From: Paenibacillus silvestris
Lineage (GTDB): Bacteria > Bacillota > Bacilli > Paenibacillales > NBRC-103111
NCBI RefSeq assembly: GCF_009882985.1
Contig: NZ_WTUZ01000007.1
Coordinates: forward strand, 10,781 to 74,780
Direction: 5' to 3'
Length of the DNA: 64,000 nt
Positions 41,992 through 50,661 of this stretch are shown one piece after another. Under the pieces are notes generated by a model. That model saw nothing but the letters and a program-made list of their open reading frames with translations, made no database searches and was not told the DNA's origin. Position numbers and translations under genes: made by a program. Position 1 is the first letter of the stretch, and each line of letters starts with the position of its first letter.

Positions 41992-44691
41992 TTATAACGA
42001 CACACCCAAAAAGCCCCGTGTCATTTGAAAATCGATATTACCTTGCTGATAGAGACGCGGTACATACGTATGTTCCAGAATTTCTTTGCTGCGTTCAAGA
42101 ATTTGATTCATCCAGAGGCTCGGGTTGCCCTCGAGTACCAAATCGACATCTTGCTTATGGTTATGCAGATCAGCCTGTTCCGACGTCACTTGCAGCATCG
42201 GGACGAAAGGATGCGCCTGCATCGGACGATCACCGATCAGCGCGATGATTAACTCCACACCTGTGGCAGCGAGTCCTGTGATCGTCTCTACGCCATGCGT
42301 TGTTGGTGTCTCCATCACGTGAAAGCCGTTTCGGCGGACGTGTTCCCCATAGGCAATGGACGGCCGAACTTGGGACGAGCCAAATAAAGGCTGACTGAAC
42401 CCATCCTCGGCAAGCAATCCGCTGTTCGCGGGAACAACGACCAAGCCTCCGGCCCCGACAATCATCTTGGTTAGCAGCCCCAGCTGTTCGCCAGCATCTT
42501 TGTGAATGGCACCCACGCTTACGATTCCGATGCGCAGCCCTTCCAAACCGACCGTCACCTTCTCTGCAGGTTCGGCGGCAGCCAATCGATCCGCGAACCA
42601 GGCCTCAACCTTCTCGCTCACCTTGGCAATTCCCCCATCGAGCTGGATGCTGGCATAACCAAGACGGCTCACATCGACACCCATCACGTCCATCTGATGG
42701 CGCATGTAGTCGTTATGTGTTTTCTCGCAGCCATGTTCCAGCAGCAAACAATGCTCCACCATCGGATGCGTAATATAGCCGATCATCGTGCGGGAAAACA
42801 GGGATTCAGCTGGTCCCCCCGAGGTGCCGCAGCCTTCTGTGTGCGCCAAGGTGACAAAGCGCGAGAGTTCGGGCTTCCCTGCTCCTTGTTCGTTCAAACT
42901 CCGTGTGATCATACCCGCTACTTGACCGGCACAAAGACTGGTCGGCACGATTAAGCCGATATTATCACTGGACTGCCGATTGCGATGCCGAGTAAAGGAA
43001 AATTGGATCGAGTGAGCCATCGTTACAGCATCTTCAATTGCTATCGGAGCTCCTGTCGGCACAGGAGTGTGAAGCAGCGTCTCCAGCTGACTCGCATCGT
43101 TCTGCTGCCAGTTGCGCCAAATTTGCACTTGGGCATGGCCCGCCTTCTCGCCGACGCTTTGCTGACCAGAGGCAATTTGGAGCGACAACTCGAATACCTC
43201 TTGACCCAGCTCATCCATTGACTTGCCTTCCAGATACTGCCCCGCGTTCACATCCATATCGTTCGACAGCAATTGGAAGCGGCGAGTTGTCGTGACCACC
43301 TTGACCGTAGGTACATACGGAAAGTTAGTGATTGAACCATTTCCTGTTGTAAAAAAGATCATGTTGCAGCCTGCGGCTATTTGTCCGGCGATGCTCTCCA
43401 GGTCATTGCCAGGGCTATCCATGAAATAGTAGCCGCCATCCTTCATGAGCTCTCCGTACTCCGTTGCATAGTCGATCCGCGTTGTCGGGTCTTTCTTCAT
43501 CGCAGCGCCTATAGATTTGAGATAGATATTGTACAAGCCGCGATACATGTTGCCGCCTGACGGGTTACCTTCTGCACTGGTGCCATGCCAGGACGTACGC
43601 TCCTTAAATCGGTTCACAAGTTCCAGAAATTTGCGGGCGGTTTCCAAGTTGCGTACTTTCGACAAGATATAGGGCTCTGCACCAATCAATTCGTCCGTTT
43701 CGGCTAGACTAGCCGCACCGCCGTAGCGCACCAACTGTTCCGATACCCAGCCGAGCAGCGGATTCGCGGATACTCCAGAAAATGCGTCCGAACCGCCGCA
43801 CTGCAAGCCGATTCGCAAGTGGCTGATGGATTCAGGCGTCCGCTGCATCGAGCTAACCGCCTCTAGCCAATCCCGTACGATCGCTTCACCTTTAACCAGC
43901 TCCTCTTCGAAGCTGCCCGTGAGCGACACGAACTTATGCAGCACTTCATCGATTGGATAGCTATGCTCGCGTGCATAAGCCTCCACCATCTTGTTCGTGA
44001 CCGATTCATTACCATAATCGACAACCAACACGGCTCCGACGTTCGGGTTGACCATGAAACCTGCGAGCGTCCGCAGCAGCAAGTCCACATTATTCGGTTT
44101 CTCTGTGCCGCCCTCCGTGTGTGCGACGGGAACGATCCCGTCTATATTCGAATCTTTCTGCCATCCGCCTTGCAGACGCGTGGCAAGCTCAGTCACGTAG
44201 CTCCCCGTATGCGAGGTGGTGCCAAGCAGTACGATGTAGTTCCGGGTGCCCACTCCGCGATCTTCATGGCGGCGATATCCCATGAACGTACGCGTATCAT
44301 TAAAAACAGGCGATGCCTGAGCCGGCTGGAAGCTCTCCTCATCAAAGATATAAGGAGAAATTTGATCAGCGAAATTGGGTTCCGCCGGCACCGCGAATGT
44401 CAATTGGCGCACACTGAGCGCTTCCCGTACGGTTTCGTTGATCACATAGTGACCGGGATGAATCGGCTGAATCGCAACCCCGAAAGGCAAATGCCACGAA
44501 AGCAGATCTTCACCAGGAGCAATCGCTTTCACCGCGAATCGATGGCCTTCCATAACCGTGTAATCCAAGACGAGCAATTGGCCTTCATACTGAATGACCG
44601 TACCGGAGTTCAATTGGTGAATCGCAACGGCGCAGTTATCCCCGGGCAAGGGAAGTCTCGCTACTTCTTCAAATTGATAAACGACGTCCAT
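41992..44691 (-). CDS. Giant UxaA/GarD-type sugar acid dehydratase with internal duplication
   Basis: An 899-residue protein of the altronate/galactarate dehydratase family, nearly twice the usual ~500 residues. An N-terminal SAF-like region (1-90) is followed by a first catalytic unit (146-510) with VGTRNYIVLL, AHTEGG, LLRTLAGFMVNPN, LQCGGSDAFSGVSANP and GNPSGGN. A second, related unit (577-899) repeats these in order: IGLIVPTSLC, AHTEGCGTSGG, FSRTMIGYITHP, then RIGIVSVGAIHKDAGEQ and ALIGDRPMQAHPFVP. The second copy keeps the HTEGCG motif but lacks QCGGSD. The family dehydrates sugar acids to 2-keto-3-deoxy acids; L-fuconate or L-rhamnonate is inferred from the operon. AAAGGAG precedes the ATG by ten bases. 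First gene of the operon. Confidence 0.87.
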   Translation of the reverse strand: MDVVYQFEEVARLPLPGDNCAVAIHQLNSGTVIQYEGQLLVLDYTVMEGHRFAVKAIAPGEDLLSWHLPFGVAIQPIHPGHYVINETVREALSVRQLTFAVPAEPNFADQISPYIFDEESFQPAQASPVFNDTRTFMGYRRHEDRGVGTRNYIVLLGTTSHTGSYVTELATRLQGGWQKDSNIDGIVPVAHTEGGTEKPNNVDLLLRTLAGFMVNPNVGAVLVVDYGNESVTNKMVEAYAREHSYPIDEVLHKFVSLTGSFEEELVKGEAIVRDWLEAVSSMQRTPESISHLRIGLQCGGSDAFSGVSANPLLGWVSEQLVRYGGAASLAETDELIGAEPYILSKVRNLETARKFLELVNRFKERTSWHGTSAEGNPSGGNMYRGLYNIYLKSIGAAMKKDPTTRIDYATEYGELMKDGGYYFMDSPGNDLESIAGQIAAGCNMIFFTTGNGSITNFPYVPTVKVVTTTRRFQLLSNDMDVNAGQYLEGKSMDELGQEVFELSLQIASGQQSVGEKAGHAQVQIWRNWQQNDASQLETLLHTPVPTGAPIAIEDAVTMAHSIQFSFTRHRNRQSSDNIGLIVPTSLCAGQVAGMITRSLNEQGAGKPELSRFVTLAHTEGCGTSGGPAESLFSRTMIGYITHPMVEHCLLLEHGCEKTHNDYMRHQMDVMGVDVSRLGYASIQLDGGIAKVSEKVEAWFADRLAAAEPAEKVTVGLEGLRIGIVSVGAIHKDAGEQLGLLTKMIVGAGGLVVVPANSGLLAEDGFSQPLFGSSQVRPSIAYGEHVRRNGFHVMETPTTHGVETITGLAATGVELIIALIGDRPMQAHPFVPMLQVTSEQADLHNHKQDVDLVLEGNPSLWMNQILERSKEILEHTYVPRLYQQGNIDFQMTRGFLGVSL

Positions 44692-44886
44692 CGATGACTG
44701 GCTCCTTTAATGAGATTTTCCGAACTTATAGTTAAATTGAGTTTCTTCAAGGTTAGTGCTGCTCACTAATATTGTATCAAGAATATGGTATTTGTTAATT
44801 CTTTACCTTTGCAAAAACATACTCTATTTTGATATTCTATACATAAGAAAAATAACGAAGTGAGATGATCTGGGGAGGTTCGGAAT

Positions 44887-45777
44887 ATGCAAAAACCGCT
44901 TATAAAGAACTTTATTAACGACCACCTCTTACCACTCAACCTTGTATTTAAGGACAAAAAGACACCAAATCGCGAACTACCAGAGCATCTTCATGATCGC
45001 TTTGAATTGGTTTATATTTACAGTGGAAAAGGTACGTTTTTCTTAAACCAAATGCTCTATGAGATGAATGAAGGAGACCTCTTCATCATTCCTGGAAATA
45101 CCATTCATCAGGCATTGCCAGATTCTGAATTTCCAATTACTGCTACTGCCATCTATTTTGATCCGCAACTGATCGGACACTATTCAGCCGGTGATTCATT
45201 TACGAATAGGCAAGTTTTTGAGCGAGCCCGAAAATATAAGAGCTATAAACTTGTTATCCCAGCAGCCATGCGCCTTCATCTTGAAGAAAAACTCAAACAA
45301 ATGCATGAAGAATTGGAGCAACACGAAGCTGGTTTTAGATACGCAGTTCAACTACATTTAAATAGCCTTCTCATCACTATTAATCGTTTGATATTAAAAG
45401 AATCCCATCATCAACTGGCCGCGTCCGATATCGGCCCCCCCTGGTTACTAAACATACTTCAACACTTAGATCAGGTTCACACTGAACAAATTGCTGGACT
45501 TTCGTATTTGGCTAAACACACTTCCGTCTCAGCCGCTCATTTATCTAGGGTGTTTAAGCAACTAACCGGGATGAATATCACCGACTATGTGAATGCCAAG
45601 CGAATTTCAACTGCAAAGGAGCTGCTCTTAACTACCGACTTAGGTATTGATACGATCGCCCACAATTGCGGTTATGAGAGCTTACCTTATTTCCATAAGT
45701 TATTTAAGAAGTTTACTGGGGTTACCCCAGGCGTATATCGAAGAAAAGTAATGAATGAAATAATTATTGAAATATGA
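44887..45777 (+). CDS. AraC family transcriptional regulator with cupin sensor
   Basis: A 296-residue regulator. The N-terminal cupin carries LPEHLHDRFELVYIYSGKGT and GDLFIIPGNTIHQA; the C-terminal double helix-turn-helix runs from about 195 (SVSAAHLSRVFKQLTGMNI; LGIDTIAHNCGYESLPYFHK; TPGVYRR). It belongs with regulators of L-rhamnose and related sugar operons (RhaS/RhaR-like shape). GGGGAGG lies eight bases before the ATG. It is divergent from the giant dehydratase gene across ~195 bases and is the likely activator of the deoxyhexose/lut operon. Confidence 0.9.
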   Translation: MQKPLIKNFINDHLLPLNLVFKDKKTPNRELPEHLHDRFELVYIYSGKGTFFLNQMLYEMNEGDLFIIPGNTIHQALPDSEFPITATAIYFDPQLIGHYSAGDSFTNRQVFERARKYKSYKLVIPAAMRLHLEEKLKQMHEELEQHEAGFRYAVQLHLNSLLITINRLILKESHHQLAASDIGPPWLLNILQHLDQVHTEQIAGLSYLAKHTSVSAAHLSRVFKQLTGMNITDYVNAKRISTAKELLLTTDLGIDTIAHNCGYESLPYFHKLFKKFTGVTPGVYRRKVMNEIIIEI

Positions 45778-45793
45778 CTCACCGAAGCTAATT

Positions 45794-45832
45794 GCGAAAA
45801 GCCTGCTTATAAGAACAGCAGGCTTTTCGCAT
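45794..45832. terminator. Bidirectional terminator
   Basis: GCGAAAAGCCTGCT pairs perfectly with AGCAGGCTTTTCGC around a 9-base loop, between a rightward and a leftward gene that converge. Confidence 0.75.
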
Positions 45833-45861
45833 CCAGAGGTAATTCTGAACATATTTACTAA

Positions 45862-46923
45862 TTACAACGAATTTTGCCGGTGGCATTCTTCCATAACGGC
45901 AATTTGCTGGCGCACTTGTTGCGGTGTAACTTCGAGCGCCTTCCCATTTACGATCGTATTATAAATCATATGATAAAAACTTTGGGCCATATAATGGAAG
46001 ATATCTTTTCCTTGTTCAGTTGGGACGTCCCAGCTCTCTTCATACCACTTCAGTTGTTCACGGCAATAAGCCGGTTCATTTTTTTCGTTTACCAAAGGTG
46101 TTGTCACTAATTTCAGTTCTCCCGCTTCCTCCTGTTTGAAATATTTCCAATCCAGATGTTTTGTGCTCCCATTGATTCCTCCTCTAGTCCCTTGAACATT
46201 ATATGTAAAACTCGGATACGCGCAGCAGGAGGAAATTTCTACATCAATGACAGGACGCCCGTGGCCATGCAGGATGACCTTTACGTAGTCCTCGGCATCT
46301 CCAGCTGTGTTTGCGCGATCCATTATCGAAGTGATATGCGGCATTTCCTCGCTTCCAAAAAATTGGAGGGCTTGATCTATGGGATGTGGTCCCGTATTTA
46401 AGAGATTTCCTCCATCATTCGCTCGTAGTGTCTGCCAATCCCATCTTCTTGCAAAATTGTTGTAGGCAATACTGACCTGAACCACTCTTCCGATCACGCC
46501 AGATTTGATAATTTCTTGCACTTGGCGATAAGCGGGTGCGTACCTGGACTGCTGATAGATAGCAAGTAATTTACCTGTTTTCTTCGCTGTGTCAATTAAA
46601 ATATCAACCTCATCTGCCGTTCGGGCAAGTGGTTTCTCAGACAGTACATGAAATCCATTCTCCATAATCTCTTTTGAAATTGCAAAATGATAATGGCTAG
46701 GCGACGCATTTATGATTAAATCTAGATCATTTCTCTTAAACAGATCTTGGTAATCACGGTACACATCACAATTCAGCTCTTTTTTGGCTCTTTCCAGCCG
46801 CTCTTCCAACATGTCAGCTACGGCAACAATTTCATATTGCTCCTTCATTTGACTTAAGGAGTTGGCATGTATATCACGACCGCTGCGCCCTTGTCCTATT
46901 ATGGCAACTCTAATCTTCTTCAT
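45862..46923 (-). CDS. Gfo/Idh/MocA family oxidoreductase
   Basis: A 353-residue NAD(P)-dependent oxidoreductase with GQGRSGRDIHANSL near the N-terminus (in place of GxGxxG), SEKPLARTADE around residue 95 and the C-terminal half with LLNTGPHPIDQALQFFG containing the conserved His. The last gene of a seven-gene leftward sugar operon; its ATG overlaps the stop codon of the isomerase gene (ATGA), and GGAGG is seven bases upstream. It probably works together with the isomerase on the imported sugar. Confidence 0.9.
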   Translation of the reverse strand: MKKIRVAIIGQGRSGRDIHANSLSQMKEQYEIVAVADMLEERLERAKKELNCDVYRDYQDLFKRNDLDLIINASPSHYHFAISKEIMENGFHVLSEKPLARTADEVDILIDTAKKTGKLLAIYQQSRYAPAYRQVQEIIKSGVIGRVVQVSIAYNNFARRWDWQTLRANDGGNLLNTGPHPIDQALQFFGSEEMPHITSIMDRANTAGDAEDYVKVILHGHGRPVIDVEISSCCAYPSFTYNVQGTRGGINGSTKHLDWKYFKQEEAGELKLVTTPLVNEKNEPAYCREQLKWYEESWDVPTEQGKDIFHYMAQSFYHMIYNTIVNGKALEVTPQQVRQQIAVMEECHRQNSL

Positions 46924-47747
46924 ATCGTTACCTCCGATATGAATTTGCGCATGTACTGTACATACTGGGGAAATGCAATTTCCGGGTTTTCCAGTTCAGG
47001 ATGCCATTTTTTCTCCCATTCTAACGTGAAATAGCCTTGATAACCTTCACGAATTAATAACATGTAGATTTCTTTCAGCGGTATATCTCCTTCTCCGGTT
47101 AAACAGTATTGGAAGTCTTTCCCTCCGTCTTCTCCGGTACGTGAATCTTTCACATGTGTGTACTCGATCCATTGCCCAAGTGTCTTCCAGGTTTCCTCAG
47201 GTTGCTCTCCTACCATGCGGTAAGGATGGTGCACATCCCACAGTACCCCGACAGCTTCTGTATCCACCTTCTCCAACACCTTTTTCATATTAACGCATGA
47301 AATCCAATCATCATGTGTTTCAATTAGAAGCTTCACACCGTGTGCCTTTGCGATTTTTGCCATTTCACTTACATGCTGAGCGACCTTCTCAACAGCCATC
47401 TCCCGGCTAGCATCTTCGCTAATTTTACCCCCAAACACACGAATGTAGCGTGTTCCGAAAATACGGCAAAGCTTTGAGAATTCGGTAATCTCCTGCATAT
47501 TCTTCTCCAAGTTTTCAGATGAGAATAAATGGACGGAGCTGGAAAAGCAAGATACATGCAGACCGGCATCAGTGATTTTACGAAGTGTTTGTTCAACCTG
47601 CTCGGAAAACTCCGGAAGCTTGTAAATATTCATTTCACCGGTCAAACCTCTAAAATCAATTGCATCAAATCCATATTCGGTCGCGTTGGAAATAATTTTG
47701 TCTAAGGGCCACTCGGGACATCCTAACGTGGTAAAAGATAATTTCAT
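46920..47747 (-). CDS. Sugar phosphate isomerase/epimerase (TIM barrel)
   Basis: A 275-residue xylose-isomerase-like TIM-barrel protein. Metal-ligand segments: GVKLLIETHDDWIS (Glu), VGVLWDVHHPYRM (Asp, His), EYTHVKDSR (His) and FTLEWEKKWHPE (Glu). GGGAG lies nine bases before the ATG. Paired with a Gfo/Idh/MocA dehydrogenase by an ATGA overlap, an arrangement common in inositol- and keto-sugar catabolism (IolE/IolI-like or 3-keto-sugar pathways). Substrate unknown. Confidence 0.9.
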   Translation of the reverse strand: MKLSFTTLGCPEWPLDKIISNATEYGFDAIDFRGLTGEMNIYKLPEFSEQVEQTLRKITDAGLHVSCFSSSVHLFSSENLEKNMQEITEFSKLCRIFGTRYIRVFGGKISEDASREMAVEKVAQHVSEMAKIAKAHGVKLLIETHDDWISCVNMKKVLEKVDTEAVGVLWDVHHPYRMVGEQPEETWKTLGQWIEYTHVKDSRTGEDGGKDFQYCLTGEGDIPLKEIYMLLIREGYQGYFTLEWEKKWHPELENPEIAFPQYVQYMRKFISEVTI

Positions 47748-47847
47748 ACAGGTTCACTCCCATTTGTTAAAATATTTTAGAATGATTTACCCCTCGTATG
47801 CTGGGATACGTTATCCTTCTTGCTTCTAAGGAGCATGTTGTCAGCTA

Positions 47848-48627
47848 TCAAACTTCCAGTAATGTTCCTTCATACTTATAGTTTCTGAATCTGGGATTGA
47901 TGCCGTGAAGCATCAACCCCTGTCCCCAGTTTACATGTTTATCATTCGTCGGCTGATCCTCGGGATCACGAACCTGGACAAGTATATTTCTACGCGTCCG
48001 GTCGCTGCGGTTTATCGGTGAGCCATGAATCGTTAAATAGTTAAAAAATAATACGTCCCCGGATTCAGCGATACAAGGAATTCCGCTCTCAATTGGATAT
48101 TCTTTATGATTCAAATAGTAGCTTCCTACATGAGGTAAGGGCCCTTGTTTATGGGATCCCGGAATGACATGCAAACAACCGTTTTCCTCATTCGTATGAT
48201 CCAAATGGATGCTGGCGAGCATCATACTGTGCTTGCTGTGCGGGAAATACGGATAATCCTGATGCATGGGGAAAGCCGCTCCCTTCTCCGGAGGTTTGAC
48301 CATCATCTTGGTATGATGCAGTTGAACATTATCGCCAATCAATTGAGTGAAAATCGCAATCAAATTCCTTTGCGTAATCATGCGCATGAACTGGGCGTCA
48401 TGATATTGAACATCATGGAAGCCCTTAAGCACCAGCTTCTTTAATTCTTCCGGCGGCAGGTAATCTCCAGCCCAAGCATGGCTCCTGTCAAATTTGGATG
48501 CTGCCGCCCTCTTCAGGAATGTTTCTACCGATTCACGGAACGTTTCAACTTCCTCTGCGTCATATACACCTTTTACAAGTAAGTAACCATTCTCATGATA
48601 AAACTTCACTTGATCCTCAGAGATCAT
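47848..48627 (-). CDS. Phytanoyl-CoA dioxygenase (PhyH) family protein
   Basis: A 259-residue Fe(II)/2-oxoglutarate-dependent dioxygenase. The iron triad is visible: His122 and Asp124 in FPMHQDYPYF and His201 in LTIHGSPINRSDRTRRN, with the following arginines suited to bind 2-oxoglutarate. Members hydroxylate small molecules; the presence inside a sugar-uptake operon suggests oxidation of a substituted sugar or a methylated/aminated derivative, but that is speculative. ATG 48627 follows GAGGG by six bases; a TTG six codons upstream is less likely. Moderate spacing (~100 bases) to the following isomerase gene. Confidence 0.88.
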   Translation of the reverse strand: MISEDQVKFYHENGYLLVKGVYDAEEVETFRESVETFLKRAAASKFDRSHAWAGDYLPPEELKKLVLKGFHDVQYHDAQFMRMITQRNLIAIFTQLIGDNVQLHHTKMMVKPPEKGAAFPMHQDYPYFPHSKHSMMLASIHLDHTNEENGCLHVIPGSHKQGPLPHVGSYYLNHKEYPIESGIPCIAESGDVLFFNYLTIHGSPINRSDRTRRNILVQVRDPEDQPTNDKHVNWGQGLMLHGINPRFRNYKYEGTLLEV

Positions 48628-48665
48628 GCCAATCCCTCGTTTCAACTATAATTTGGCCTATATGC

Positions 48666-49547
48666 TCAACCCTTCACAGCGCCTACTAAAACCCCTTTGG
48701 TAAAATATTTTTGCAAGAAAGGATACACAGCAATGATAGGTAATGTGGCGATAATGATCGTACAATATTTAATAATTTCGCTAACTGCTTCTTTATCGCT
48801 CCCGCCGGACCCGGTAATCATACTGTCGGTACTGCTGTTTATCAAAATCTCACGCAAGAAGAGCTGTAAAGGATAAGCATCTCGATCTCGCAAATAAATC
48901 ATAGCGCTGAACCACGAATTCCAGTGGGCCACAGCGTAAAACAGAATCATAACGGCGATCACGGCCTGTGATAACGGCAGCACGATTCGAAACAAGATCG
49001 TAAGATCATTGGCTCCGTCAATACGTGCGGATTCTTCCAAACTATCCGGGATCGCTGCAAACGAGGTTCTCATGATAATCAAATTATAGGTGCTGATCGC
49101 TCCCGGTAGAATGAGTGCCCACATTGTGTCAAACATGCCGAGACTCTTCACAAGCAAATAGTTTGGAATCAAGCCACCGCTAAAAAACATCGTGAACACA
49201 ATCATCATCATGATCGAATCCCGCAGCATAACACCTTTTCTCGATAATACATAAGCTCCGAGCGAGGTAATAAGTACATTGATGCTTGTTCCTACTACAA
49301 CATAAATTAACGTATTGGTGTAACCCGTGATAATATTGGGATTTTTAAAAACACTGATGTAACCGTCTACATTAAAACCCAAAGGCCAAAGCAACAAACC
49401 GGAATGACTCGCTAAACTAGAGGGGTTGCTTAAGGACGCCATCGTAACATATAGAAATGGATAAAGTGTAATTAAAGCTAGAAACAGCAAGAAGCATATA
49501 TTAAAAAAACCGAAAATAGCTTCGGCTTTGCTTCGCTTTATATTCAT
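48666..49547 (-). CDS. Carbohydrate ABC transporter permease (LplC/YtcP type)
   Basis: A 293-residue six-helix CUT1 permease. The EAA loop is LEESARIDGANDLTILFRIVLP and the C-terminus KGVLVGAVKG is typical. ATG 49547 lies six bases after GGGAGGG; ATG 49553 directly abuts that site and is unlikely. It pairs with the LplB-type permease encoded upstream. Confidence 0.92.
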   Translation of the reverse strand: MNIKRSKAEAIFGFFNICFLLFLALITLYPFLYVTMASLSNPSSLASHSGLLLWPLGFNVDGYISVFKNPNIITGYTNTLIYVVVGTSINVLITSLGAYVLSRKGVMLRDSIMMMIVFTMFFSGGLIPNYLLVKSLGMFDTMWALILPGAISTYNLIIMRTSFAAIPDSLEESARIDGANDLTILFRIVLPLSQAVIAVMILFYAVAHWNSWFSAMIYLRDRDAYPLQLFLREILINSSTDSMITGSGGSDKEAVSEIIKYCTIIIATLPIIAVYPFLQKYFTKGVLVGAVKG

Positions 49548-49559
49548 CGTCATCCCTCC

Positions 49560-50537
49560 CTACCAAAGACTGGTTTCATTGACTTTTTTACTGATTTTGT
49601 TGGTAGCTACCAAGAGCGCAAAGTTGATTACCGAGTTAAATAATCCAACGGCTGCGCTGAAGCTGTAGTTTGCTTCCAGAATCCCTTTGCGGTATACATA
49701 GGTTGAAATCACATCCGAAGTTTCGTAAGTAACCGGATTGTATAGCAGGAAAATTTTATCGAATCCGACGTTCATCATACTTCCCATTCTTAAAATAAAC
49801 AAAATGATAATGGTAGGCATAATCCCCGGCAGTGTGACATGCTGCATTTGCTTGAAACGTCCCGCCCCGTCAATCGTCGCCGCTTCATATAAGTCCTGAT
49901 CGATGCCGGCTAAAGCAGCCAAATAGATAATCGAGCCCCACCCCACTTCCTGCCAAATATTAGAGCTCACATAGATGGTTCGGAATAATCCAGGTTCAAG
50001 CAACATCGTAATTCTTTCCATTCCCATGAAGGCTAGTACATCATTAATAATCCCGTTTCTTGCCGTAAAATCTACAATTAAACCGCATAAAACCAGAACT
50101 GAAATAAAATGCGGCAAATACGTCACCGATTGCACAAACCTTTTAAAAACATCATTTTTTCGTACTTCGTTTAATAGGAGCGCCAAAATGATCGGTGCCG
50201 GAAAACCAAAAATAATGTTATATACACTAATTAAAAGGGTATTCGTAAGAATTCTTCCGAAATAAACATCGTTAAAAAAATCGGTAAAATGCTGCATTCC
50301 CACCCAAGTACTGCCCCAAATTCCCTTCATCGGGGAGAAATCTTTAAAAGCAATCGAGGCTCCATACATAGGAATATATTGAAAAATAATATAGTAAGCG
50401 ACCACGGGTAAGGCCATGAAATAAATGATTCTGTTTTTATACAAGTCTCTTCGAAGTCTATGGACAAAGCCGTTTTGCTTCGTCGTCTGATAGACACTTC
50501 TGGCATGCGCCGCCTCACCAACCGTCATATTCTCCAT
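49560..50537 (-). CDS. Carbohydrate ABC transporter permease (LplB type)
   Basis: A 325-residue permease with the N-terminal helix IIYFMALPVVAYYIIFQYIP, the following MYGASIAFKDFSP and EAA loop YEAATIDGAGRFKQMQHVTLP. The start is ATG 50537 behind AAAGGGG; the frame open further upstream to 50642 lacks coding features. Located 13 bases from the LplC-type gene; no ATPase is encoded in the operon. Confidence 0.92.
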   Translation of the reverse strand: MENMTVGEAAHARSVYQTTKQNGFVHRLRRDLYKNRIIYFMALPVVAYYIIFQYIPMYGASIAFKDFSPMKGIWGSTWVGMQHFTDFFNDVYFGRILTNTLLISVYNIIFGFPAPIILALLLNEVRKNDVFKRFVQSVTYLPHFISVLVLCGLIVDFTARNGIINDVLAFMGMERITMLLEPGLFRTIYVSSNIWQEVGWGSIIYLAALAGIDQDLYEAATIDGAGRFKQMQHVTLPGIMPTIIILFILRMGSMMNVGFDKIFLLYNPVTYETSDVISTYVYRKGILEANYSFSAAVGLFNSVINFALLVATNKISKKVNETSLW

Positions 50538-50661
50538 CGTTCGTCCCCTTTGAGCGAAGAAATTCGCGCAGCAGGCATCCAGCATTGATCTTACCTTTAG
50601 GAGTCGATCAAGTGCTGGCGCTCTTGCTGCTAGCCAATCCAAATCTGGTCAACGTTAAGGC

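Noticed and set aside
43936..44697. 253-codon frame antisense to the giant dehydratase
   Set aside because: Overlaps a well-supported gene over its full length; composition is Arg/His-rich as expected of a shadow frame.
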